A DNA stretch of 12,147 bases. It comes from Gemmatimonadales bacterium. Lineage in GTDB: Bacteria; Gemmatimonadota; Gemmatimonadetes; Gemmatimonadales; GWC2-71-9. The stretch is from the NCBI GenBank assembly GCA_013812695.1, contig JACCSZ010000349.1, forward strand, positions 1-12,147, read 5' to 3'. Positions 1 to 5,968 of this stretch are shown here, one piece after another. Below the pieces are notes generated by a model. The model did not search any database and was not told the DNA's origin. It saw only the letters and a program-made list of their open reading frames with translations. Both the position numbers and the translations under genes were made by a program. The first letter of the stretch is position 1; every line of letters begins with the position of its first letter.

Positions 1-867
1 ACCTTCTTCGACTGGAAGATGCCGCGGGAGCGCCGCGGTACGCAGAGTCTGGTGCGGACCCATCTGCGCGTCGCGGGGCCGGCATCGCTCGAGTGGTGGG
101 CGGGACGCTTTCAGGAGCTCGGCGTCCCCGCGTCCGGAATTGTGGAACGCGACGGGCGGCCTACCCTCGACTTCGAGGACCCCGAGGGCCAGCGGCTCGC
201 GCTCATCGATGACGGCGGTCGGGGCGACCGGCCGGTCACCTGGGACAAGAGCTCGGTGCCGGCGCCCCATCAGATCCGCGGGTTAGGCCCGATCGTGATG
301 AGCGTTCCGAGCCTGCGCGAAACCGATGCGGTGCTGACCCAGGTGATGAACCTGCGGCCCGTGCGCCGGTATCCGTTCGACGAGAGCGCGGCGCACATGG
401 TGCACGTGTACGAGATGGGAGGCGGCGGGCCGCACGCCGAGCTGCACGTGGCCGTCGAGCCCGACCTGGCCCCCGCGCGGCTCGGCGCCGGCGGCGTGCA
501 CCATGTCGCCTTCCGGACACCGACCGAGACGGAATACCACGCGTGGAAGGCGCGCCTGGACGCGCGGGGCATTCCGAACAGCGGTGAGGTCGACCGCTAC
601 TACTTCAGGAGCCTCTACTTCCGCGAGCCCAACGGGATCCTGTTCGAAATCGCGACCGACGGGCCGGGGTTCGTGGTGGACGAAGACCCGGCCACCCTCG
701 GCGAGCACGTGGCGTTGCCGCCGTTCCTCGAGCCGCGGCGGGCCGCGATCCTCGCGGGACTCGAGCCGATCTCATGGGCCCGTGAGCAGGCCCGGAGGGT
801 GGCATCGGGGCGGATGGAGAAAAGAGATCCGTTCAACTACCAGCCGCGATCGGGCGCACGAGGCTGA
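1..867 (+). CDS. Ring-cleaving dioxygenase, MhqO/glyoxalase (VOC) family, 5'-truncated by window edge
   Basis: The frame is open from base 1 (TFFDWKMPRERRGT...), and the family has residues before TFFDW, so the first ATG at 19 is internal and the true start lies outside the window, probably about 55 codons upstream. The visible 288 residues carry the second vicinal-oxygen-chelate module. VHHVAF (window residues about 166-171) supplies a metal-ligand His and LFEIATDGPGF (Glu about 216) supplies the metal-ligand Glu; the first His (HHxTAI near the N-terminus) lies in the missing part. The segment RYYFRSLYFREPNGILFEIATD followed by an LPPFLEPRR tail is the usual C-terminal signature of MhqO-type proteins annotated as hydroquinone or catechol ring-cleaving dioxygenases. 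By family knowledge this would be a cytosolic Fe(II) extradiol-type enzyme in detoxification of quinone-like aromatics; the substrate cannot be read from sequence. It is convergent with the GT4 gene, 10 bases apart. Confidence 0.88.
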   Translation, partial: TFFDWKMPRERRGTQSLVRTHLRVAGPASLEWWAGRFQELGVPASGIVERDGRPTLDFEDPEGQRLALIDDGGRGDRPVTWDKSSVPAPHQIRGLGPIVMSVPSLRETDAVLTQVMNLRPVRRYPFDESAAHMVHVYEMGGGGPHAELHVAVEPDLAPARLGAGGVHHVAFRTPTETEYHAWKARLDARGIPNSGEVDRYYFRSLYFREPNGILFEIATDGPGFVVDEDPATLGEHVALPPFLEPRRAAILAGLEPISWAREQARRVASGRMEKRDPFNYQPRSGARG

Positions 868-877
868 CGAAATTGCA

Positions 878-2068
878 TCAGGCGCGGGGCGAGCGCCGGA
901 CGCCGAACTCCGCGCCGGTGCGCTGCACGTCGGCGGTCACCCGCTCCCAATTGAAATAGCTCTCTACCGCCCGCCGGCCGGCCTGGCCCAGACGGCGTCC
1001 AAGGTCCTGGTCGGCCAGGAGCGACCGCACCGACGCGATCACCGCGAGCAGGTCGGTCGAGTCCACCAGCAGTCCGGTTTCCCCGTCCCGAACCGCATCC
1101 GGGATCCCGCCAGCCAGGCCCCCGATGACGGGAATCCCCGCGGCCGAGGCTTCCGTCAGCGCGATACCGAACCCTTCGATCAGCAGCTCGACCGGACGCG
1201 ACAGCCCGAGATAGATCTCGGCGCAATTGTAGAGCGCCGGCAGATCTGCGTCCGGCACGGCAGTGAGGAACCGCACCCGATCGGCGACGCCGAGCTCGTG
1301 GGCCAGCGCCTCCAGCTCCGGCTGCTTGATCCCCGTGCCGACTATGGCGTAGCGCAGGTCCGGACGCGCCTCGCGCAACGCCGCCAGGACTCTGAGCCCG
1401 GTGTCGATCCCCTTGTGCGCAGCCAGCCGGGCGACCGTCAGAAGCCAGCATCCGTCATCGAGGCCATAGCGCGCGCGCACGGCTCGGGTGTCGACCCCCG
1501 GCCGAAAGTGCAGCGGGTCGGTGCCGAGCGGGATCGTCCGCACCTCGATCTCACCCGCCCCCAGGCCGAGCTCGGCCAGGACCTCGAGGCACAGGCGTCG
1601 CGTCCAGTCGCTCACGGTCACCAGCACTGCGGCGTCGCGGAGGGCCATCCTGGCGGCCACACGCTTCCGGGGCATCCGCCGGATGCGCTGCTGCAGCAGC
1701 AGCAGCTCGGTGCCGTACAGCATGATCCCGTACGGAATCCCCTCGCGGCGCCGAACCCAGAGCGCGGGAAATGCCGCGGGCTTGAGGTTGCCGCACCACA
1801 GGAATGCAGGGTCGAAGGCCTGGGCCAGCCGCCGCAATCGATGCGACCAGACCAGCAGCCCCTGCACGGTGCGGAGCCGCGTACTCTCGATGCCGAGGCG
1901 ATCCACCCGATTCGGCAGTTCCGCGTCCACAGTGGCCCCGTCGGCGACGCGGCCGGTCGACACCAGCAGCGTCCCAGCGGGATAGCGCTTGGCCAACTCG
2001 CCGGTCAGCCTGGCGATGCCGCCCCCGACCGGCGGAAAATCGTAGGTGGCCAGGAGGTGTCGGTGCAT
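878..2068 (-). CDS. Glycosyltransferase family 4 (GT-B fold)
   Basis: A 396-residue protein of normal GT4 length. The N-terminal acceptor domain has the glycine-rich loop FPPVGGGIARL (residues 11-21). The C-terminal nucleotide-sugar domain starts near 205 with LLTVARLAAHKG, where Arg213 and Lys219 are the usual sugar-nucleotide diphosphate-binding pair. The EX7E motif is E298-GFGIALT-E306, followed by ASAAGIPVIGG and the donor-domain end GETGLLVD. These features support a retaining transferase that moves a sugar from a nucleotide-activated donor to a lipid, glycan or small-molecule acceptor at the cytosolic face of the membrane; donor and acceptor are not predictable. No membrane segment is obvious. 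ATG 2066-2068 is chosen because the GT4 N-terminus begins immediately; no Shine-Dalgarno sequence is visible. The gene stands alone, divergent from the small secreted protein. A GCTGCTGCAGCAGCAGCAGC tract near 1687 encodes part of an LLLLQQ stretch. Confidence 0.9.
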   Translation of the reverse strand: MHRHLLATYDFPPVGGGIARLTGELAKRYPAGTLLVSTGRVADGATVDAELPNRVDRLGIESTRLRTVQGLLVWSHRLRRLAQAFDPAFLWCGNLKPAAFPALWVRRREGIPYGIMLYGTELLLLQQRIRRMPRKRVAARMALRDAAVLVTVSDWTRRLCLEVLAELGLGAGEIEVRTIPLGTDPLHFRPGVDTRAVRARYGLDDGCWLLTVARLAAHKGIDTGLRVLAALREARPDLRYAIVGTGIKQPELEALAHELGVADRVRFLTAVPDADLPALYNCAEIYLGLSRPVELLIEGFGIALTEASAAGIPVIGGLAGGIPDAVRDGETGLLVDSTDLLAVIASVRSLLADQDLGRRLGQAGRRAVESYFNWERVTADVQRTGAEFGVRRSPRA

Positions 2069-2274
2069 GGCTGGGGGTGTAGAGGGTTGGGTACGCGCTC
2101 GAGCATGACGGAGGCCGGTGCGGTTCGGTCGAGCGCACGGGGCAGTTTGACGCGTCCGAGGCCGAAAGGCAAACGCACCGGGGGCTAACGCAGAGCCGGC
2201 GCCGGGTCACGCCGAGGCCACGGCCACGGACGATACTGCTCGCGTGGTTCACCCGTCACCCGCGAGAGGATCCC
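2069..2274. other. Divergent intergenic region (GT4 / small secreted protein)
   Basis: The 206 bases between two divergently read genes must hold both promoters if these genes are not read from elsewhere. TTGACG at 2147-2152 resembles a -35 box and GATACT at 2232-2237 a -10 box for the rightward gene, but they are not correctly spaced with respect to each other. I see no clear pair, hairpin or repeat, so no promoter is assigned. Confidence 0.3.
2264..2270 (+). promoter_or_regulatory. Ribosome binding site of the small secreted protein
   Basis: GAGAGGA lies four bases before ATG 2275. The spacing is slightly short, but it is the only clear Shine-Dalgarno-like sequence near this start and it supports using this ATG. 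Confidence 0.5.
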
Positions 2275-2799
2275 ATGTCATGGAGCCCTAAATCACTCTA
2301 TCGCTTGACATTCCTGGTTGCCGTGCTGGTTGCCTCGGAGGTTTCAGCGCTCCGTGCGCAGGGCGTCACGCGCGGGCCGTGGACGGTCACGGCCGCCTTG
2401 ACGGGTCTGAGGACCGGCGCTAGGGCAGGCTGGGTCTACGGGCCGGAGCTCAGCATCCGATGCGACTTCGGGCGGCACTGGGGCGTCGGGCTTCGCGCGG
2501 CGCTGCCGGTGCTCGACACCGAGGCCTACACGGATGACGGGGCCGTGGCGATCGACCTCGGGCCCACGCTCACCTTCGCCGGCAACAAGGCCGATCTCGG
2601 TCTGTCGGCCGGCGCGACCGCATTGCTCGTGTCGGATGGAGGGGAACTGACCGGCGGGGGCATCGGCGCCTTCGCGAGCGGACACGCGACGGCTTGGCTT
2701 ACTCGGAGGCTGGGCGTCCTCGCAAGCGTGGCCGTTCGGGTCGCCGGGAGTGGAGTCGCCTATCCAAGCCTGAGCGCGGGGGTGGCCGTGCGGTTCTGA
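2275..2799 (+). CDS. Predicted secreted small beta-barrel / outer-membrane-like protein, family not recognised
   Basis: A 174-residue protein with a signal peptide: Lys/Arg near the N-terminus, hydrophobic LTFLVAVLVA (residues 11-20) and plausible cleavage after VSA (25) or LRA (28). The mature part alternates polar and apolar residues in short Gly-separated strands (WTVTAALTGL, VGLRAALPVL, AIDLGPTLTF, ADLGLSAGATALLV, GVLASVAVRVAG, LSAGVAVRF) and ends in phenylalanine, as many outer-membrane beta-barrels do for BAM recognition. The strand count is compatible with a barrel of about eight strands, but this was judged by eye. I recognise no named family. It would act in the outer membrane of a diderm. 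It stands alone, convergent with pyrE. Being a periplasmic beta-sandwich is the main alternative. Confidence 0.7.
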   Translation: MSWSPKSLYRLTFLVAVLVASEVSALRAQGVTRGPWTVTAALTGLRTGARAGWVYGPELSIRCDFGRHWGVGLRAALPVLDTEAYTDDGAVAIDLGPTLTFAGNKADLGLSAGATALLVSDGGELTGGGIGAFASGHATAWLTRRLGVLASVAVRVAGSGVAYPSLSAGVAVRF

Positions 2800-2959
2800 G
2801 TCGGATGTCGGTGCTGCAGCTCGCGCATCAGGGCGCCGCCGTCAAATCGTTTGGCCCGGCTCGGCGGTGGTGCGTGCCCACGGGATGATGTCGAGCCCCT
2901 CGAACGGCTGTCGGTGCCTGGGCGCGCTCGCGCGCGTACTTGGTGTCACGGAGGGGGGC
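2800..2959. other. Intergenic region between convergent genes, no feature recognised
   Basis: These 160 bases separate the 3' ends of the small secreted protein (+) and pyrE (-). A CCGCCG/CGGCGG stem with a loop of about 20 bases near 2836-2867 is too short and too widely spaced for a confident terminator, and no T run follows it on either strand. No ORF with good coding character is seen. Confidence 0.35.
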
Positions 2960-3535
2960 TCATAGGTCAGCGCTCGGTAGACCGCTGATGCTGACGCCGA
3001 GATTTGAGGTAGTAGTAAGACATACCACTAGTATGCCATCCGACTCCAACGCCTTCTTACCTCCCTGTTCGCGATCCACCACCCCCAGCACCCCCACCAC
3101 CCTTCCTCCTGCCCCTTCCACCGCCGAAATGGCCTGTTGCGCCGACCCCCCCGACGTGATAACGTCCTCCACGACCACGACCTCCTCGCCGGACCGGAAA
3201 TTTCCTTCGATCAGCTTCCCCGTTCCGTGCGCCTTCGGCTCCTTCCGCACGCTGAATGCGTCGATCACCAGGTCGGTCCCCGAGCTCGCCGCCGCGATCG
3301 CGTACGCCACAGGATCCGCGCCCATCGTGAGGCCCCCGATCGCCCGGGGACGCCATCCCGCCGACCGAATCGCCGCCAGCCCCATCCGCCCGATCAGCAC
3401 CTGCCCCTCGGCGCTCATCGTCGTCAGGCGACAGTCTATGTAATAGGCAGAGCGCTGCCCGGAAGCGAGCACGAAGTCGCCATGACGAACCGACCGTTCG
3501 AGCAGGAGCCGGCGGAGGTGGTCCGCGTCGCTCAC
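2960..3535 (-). CDS. pyrE: Orotate phosphoribosyltransferase
   Basis: The enzyme joins orotate and PRPP to give OMP, the fifth step of de novo pyrimidine synthesis, in the cytosol. Counted from the GTG start, the 191 residues fit the family's usual 190-215. The N-terminal SGQRSAYYIDCR (residues 25-36) is the typical substrate-loop region. FSVRKEPKAHGTGK (94-107) is the mobile catalytic loop with its Lys and His. VVVVEDVITSGGS (119-131) is the PRPP-binding motif. The frame is open upstream to an ATG at 3604, but that would add 23 low-complexity residues inside the kinase gene. GTG 3533-3535 sits at the natural start of the fold and its GTGA overlaps the kinase stop codon, with a purine-rich GGGGA just before it. 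Translational coupling to the kinase is therefore likely. A pyrE start overlapping the end of a protein-kinase gene is an uncommon arrangement. Confidence 0.93.
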   Translation of the reverse strand: MSDADHLRRLLLERSVRHGDFVLASGQRSAYYIDCRLTTMSAEGQVLIGRMGLAAIRSAGWRPRAIGGLTMGADPVAYAIAAASSGTDLVIDAFSVRKEPKAHGTGKLIEGNFRSGEEVVVVEDVITSGGSAQQAISAVEGAGGRVVGVLGVVDREQGGKKALESDGILVVCLTTTSNLGVSISGLPSADL

Positions 3536-4428
3536 TCCCCGCCCTTGCCGAACAGCGAAGCCAGGAAGCCCCGCCGTGCCGCGCCCCCGCGAACCGCCGT
3601 GCACAACTCGGTGGCGAATTCGTCCACCGTCTTGGAACGCTTGCTCAGATCCCGATCCAGCCCGTGCATCACCGCCGCTTCCACCGGCCCCGGGAATCGG
3701 AGGCCTTTGACCGCCTGGTTCAGCGTGACCGGTGGCTTGGTGAGGAGTTGCTGAAACAACTCTCTCGGGCTCTTGCCTGTGAACGGGAGCTCCTGAGTCA
3801 GCAAGTAGTATGCGATTGTCGCCAGGCTGTAAACGTCCGCCTGCTCACTCACCAGCTCGCCGCTCAGCGTTTCCGGCGCCACGTACTGGAGGGTGCCGAC
3901 GAAGAAACCGGCCCGGGTGAGGCGCTCCTCGGGGTTCAGCTCCGCGTCCCGCGCGATGCCGAAGTCCAGCAGCTTGGCCGTCTGCGTGGCCGGATCGTAC
4001 ATGATGTTGGCCGGCTTGAGATCCCGGTGGATGATCCCGGCCTTGTGCGCGCAGCCGAGGGCGGCGCCGAGCTGCTCGACGATGGTGGCTACCAGCAGGG
4101 GCGCCAGCTTGCCCGACCGGTTGATGAACTCGGCGAGCGGCTCGCCCTGCGCCCACTCGAGCGCCAGGTAGTGCAATCCGTCCGTGGCGCCGTAGTCATA
4201 GGTCTGGACGATGTTGGGATGCTTGACCCGGGCGCCGTATTCGGCCTCGCGCAGAAAGCGCTTCACCGCGATCGGGTCCTGTGCCAGACGCGGCCGCAGA
4301 ATCTTGACGGCGGCTCGCCCGCGATCGGGATGCTCCGCGCGATACACGGTGGCGGTGCCGCCCTCGCCGATGTATTCCGCGAGATGGTAGCCCGCCACCG
4401 TTCGTCCGACCATGTTGTCTGCGTTCAT
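3532..4428 (-). CDS. Serine/threonine protein kinase, Hanks type, soluble
   Basis: A 298-residue kinase with essentially all catalytic elements: Gly-rich loop GEGGTATV (residues 21-28), ATP-anchoring Lys42 in VKIL, a candidate alpha-C Glu in FLREAEY (58-64), catalytic loop HRDLKPAN (134-141, Asp136 and Asn141), DFG (155-157) and APE (184-186). An Arg precedes the catalytic Asp, so it is an RD kinase, and TRAGFF after DFG is an activation segment that could be autophosphorylated. The domain spans about 14-275. Only about 20 residues follow, ending LFGKGGE, with no membrane segment and no PASTA or other sensor domain, so it should be cytosolic; its target is unknown. It is the first gene of a unit with pyrE, overlapping by four bases. 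ATG 4426-4428 is used; ATG 4411-4413 (M6) is an alternative, and no strong Shine-Dalgarno sequence distinguishes them. Confidence 0.93.
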   Translation of the reverse strand: MNADNMVGRTVAGYHLAEYIGEGGTATVYRAEHPDRGRAAVKILRPRLAQDPIAVKRFLREAEYGARVKHPNIVQTYDYGATDGLHYLALEWAQGEPLAEFINRSGKLAPLLVATIVEQLGAALGCAHKAGIIHRDLKPANIMYDPATQTAKLLDFGIARDAELNPEERLTRAGFFVGTLQYVAPETLSGELVSEQADVYSLATIAYYLLTQELPFTGKSPRELFQQLLTKPPVTLNQAVKGLRFPGPVEAAVMHGLDRDLSKRSKTVDEFATELCTAVRGGAARRGFLASLFGKGGE

Positions 4429-4437
4429 GGATCCGCC

Positions 4438-4466
4438 AAGCTACCGAGAATCGGACCCGCCAGCAA
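4438..4466 (-). promoter_or_regulatory. Candidate promoter for kinase-pyrE
   Basis: Read on the minus strand, TTGCTG (4466-4461) and TAGCTT (4443-4438) are separated by 17 bases and look like a weak sigma-70-type -35/-10 pair. The -10 ends nine bases before the kinase ATG, which would make the transcript almost leaderless and would fit the absence of a clear Shine-Dalgarno sequence. This is a by-eye call. Confidence 0.3.
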
Positions 4467-4493
4467 GCACGTGCGGGGCGGCGATCCCGCTGC

Positions 4494-4522
4494 TTGACGC
4501 GTCTCCTTCAGCGCCCTTAACC
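4494..4522 (+). promoter_or_regulatory. Candidate promoter for GWxTD lipoprotein
   Basis: TTGACG (4494-4499) is a good -35-like hexamer. The sequence 17 bases later, TTAACC (4517-4522), is a poor -10. It lies in the 147-base region between the divergent kinase and lipoprotein genes. A GGGGG run (about 4565-4569) before ATG 4576 may serve as the ribosome binding site. Confidence 0.22.
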
Positions 4523-4575
4523 TTCCGCCGACCCCGCGCCGTGCGGGTGTGGCCCGACTTGACCGGGGGTCCTCG

Positions 4576-5916
4576 ATGCGTCGTCTCGTGTTGTCGGCAG
4601 TGCTCTGCGCCGTCACCCTCGGCTGCGGCAGCTGGAGCCGCGTAGGCAGCGGCGGCGAGCCGACACCCACCGAGTCCTTCACCCGCGTCCTCAACAGCAC
4701 GCAGTTCTACCAGCGGCTCGGCCGCCTCGCCGCCGGCGATCCACTGCCGTTCGTCGGCACCGTCGCCTTTGCCGCCGGGCCGGCCGACAGCGTGATCGGC
4801 ATCCTCGGGCTTTCGCTCGAGAATCGGGCGCTCGCGTTCCAGCGCGAGGGCAATGTGTTCGTCGCGCGCTACCGCGTGAGCCTCTCGTTCAAGCGGGCAG
4901 GTGCGCCGTCGGTGGACGTGGCCCGCGAGGAGGTCGTGCGCGTGCCGGGCTTTCAGGAGACACTCCGGAGCGACGAGAGCGTGCTGTTCCAGCAGGTGCT
5001 GCGGCTGCTCCCCGGCGCGTACAACGTGAGCGTGACCGTGCGCGATGTCGGCTCGACCTCCGAGAGCCGCGCGCAGGCCGACTACACCGCCACGAGTTTT
5101 GGACCGGGCAGTACCAGCGCGCCGATCTTGTCGTACCAGGCCACGGGGCGGGGGGCCCTCGCCCAACCGCTCAATATCGTCCTCAACCCCCGGGGCTCCG
5201 TCGGCTACGGCAGCGACACGCTGCTCGCGTACATCGAAGGCTACAACTACACCCGGCCGGTCACCGTGCCGTTCAAGGTGATCGACGAGCAGGAGCACGT
5301 GATTCACCAGGACGAGCTCCGCTTCCGCGGCGGGCAGGAGGTCGAGAGCCAGGTCATCCGGCTCTCGCCGGACAGCGTCTCGCTCGGCGAACTTCGTCTG
5401 GTCGTGGGGGCAGGGAACGCCGAGCAGAAAGTGTCGGCCCTCGTCTCGTTCACCCAGGCGTGGGTCGTCACCAACTTCGACGAGATGCTCGACCTGCTCC
5501 GCTTCTTCGGCCACGACGAGCAGGTGAGCGCCATGCGGAAGGCGCCGCCGTCCGAACGCGCCCGGATGTGGCGCGACTTCTACGCGGCGACCGACCCGAA
5601 CGCAGTCACGCCCGAGAACGAGGCGCTCAACCAGTACTTCAGCCGCATCGCTCAGGCCAACCAGCGTTTCACCGACGAGGGCGTTCCCGGCTGGCGCACC
5701 GACCGCGGCGAGGTCTACATCAGCCTGGGCCCGCCGGACGAGGTCATCGAGAACAGCCCCGGCACAACCGCCAACCGGATCCTCCGCTGGGGCTACATCA
5801 ACCTGCGACTCGAGCTGTTCTTCCGCGACGAGAGCGGGTTCGGCCGGCTCCGCCTGCTGCCGAGCAGCCGCGCCGACTACGAGCGGACGCTGGCGCGAGC
5901 GAGGCGGCAGGGCTAG
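4576..5916 (+). CDS. GWxTD domain-containing lipoprotein
   Basis: A 446-residue protein from ATG 4576, chosen because it starts a lipoprotein-like signal: MRRLVLSAVLCAVTLGC, with the modified Cys predicted at 17. The lipobox is imperfect (TLGC), so secretion is firmer than lipidation. An ATG at 4549 in the same frame would put nine extra residues before this signal and is less likely. Residues 30-300 form long beta-rich repeats with little recognisable homology. The C-terminal part holds the diagnostic GWRTD (372-376), then a VYISLGPPDEVIEN segment and a WGYINLRLELFFRDESGFGRLRLL stretch typical of the GWxTD domain. This domain is known mainly from Acidobacteriota, Gemmatimonadota and related diderms and its function is unknown, so only an envelope location is inferred. 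It is divergent from the kinase and is followed 52 bases later by polA on the same strand. Confidence 0.85.
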   Translation: MRRLVLSAVLCAVTLGCGSWSRVGSGGEPTPTESFTRVLNSTQFYQRLGRLAAGDPLPFVGTVAFAAGPADSVIGILGLSLENRALAFQREGNVFVARYRVSLSFKRAGAPSVDVAREEVVRVPGFQETLRSDESVLFQQVLRLLPGAYNVSVTVRDVGSTSESRAQADYTATSFGPGSTSAPILSYQATGRGALAQPLNIVLNPRGSVGYGSDTLLAYIEGYNYTRPVTVPFKVIDEQEHVIHQDELRFRGGQEVESQVIRLSPDSVSLGELRLVVGAGNAEQKVSALVSFTQAWVVTNFDEMLDLLRFFGHDEQVSAMRKAPPSERARMWRDFYAATDPNAVTPENEALNQYFSRIAQANQRFTDEGVPGWRTDRGEVYISLGPPDEVIENSPGTTANRILRWGYINLRLELFFRDESGFGRLRLLPSSRADYERTLARARRQG

Positions 5917-5953
5917 CGGCCGGGCGCGCCCACCCCGGCATCCCTGGCCGCCT

Positions 5954-5959
5954 TATCTT
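5954..5959 (+). promoter_or_regulatory. Possible -10 element upstream of polA
   Basis: TATCTT, in an otherwise GC-rich stretch, ends nine bases before the polA ATG at 5969. No Shine-Dalgarno sequence is visible and no convincing -35 is seen 17 bases upstream. It could give a near-leaderless polA transcript. Alternatively polA may be read through from the GWxTD gene only 52 bases upstream. Confidence 0.25.
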
Positions 5960-5968
5960 TGAGCCAGT

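Noticed and set aside
503..2188. Long plus-strand open frame of 561 codons opposite the GT4 gene
   Set aside because: It is antisense to a clear glycosyltransferase, also overlaps the dioxygenase gene in another frame, is rich in Arg/Gln/Pro without motifs, and is the expected result of high GC.
2833..2873. GC-rich stem between the convergent small secreted protein and pyrE as a terminator
   Set aside because: Short stem, loop of about 20 bases and no T run on either strand.
3021..3035. CATAC-CACTA-GTATG inverted repeat in an AT-richer patch
   Set aside because: A five-base stem inside the 3' end of pyrE; easily produced by chance and it encodes ordinary family sequence.
3536..3604. Longer pyrE starting at ATG 3604
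   Set aside because: It adds 23 Gly/Arg-rich residues that lie before the family fold and inside the kinase gene; the GTG at 3535 gives a normal-length protein.
4441..5514. Minus-strand open frame of 357 codons opposite the GWxTD gene
   Set aside because: Antisense shadow with low-complexity composition; it also overlaps the kinase promoter region.
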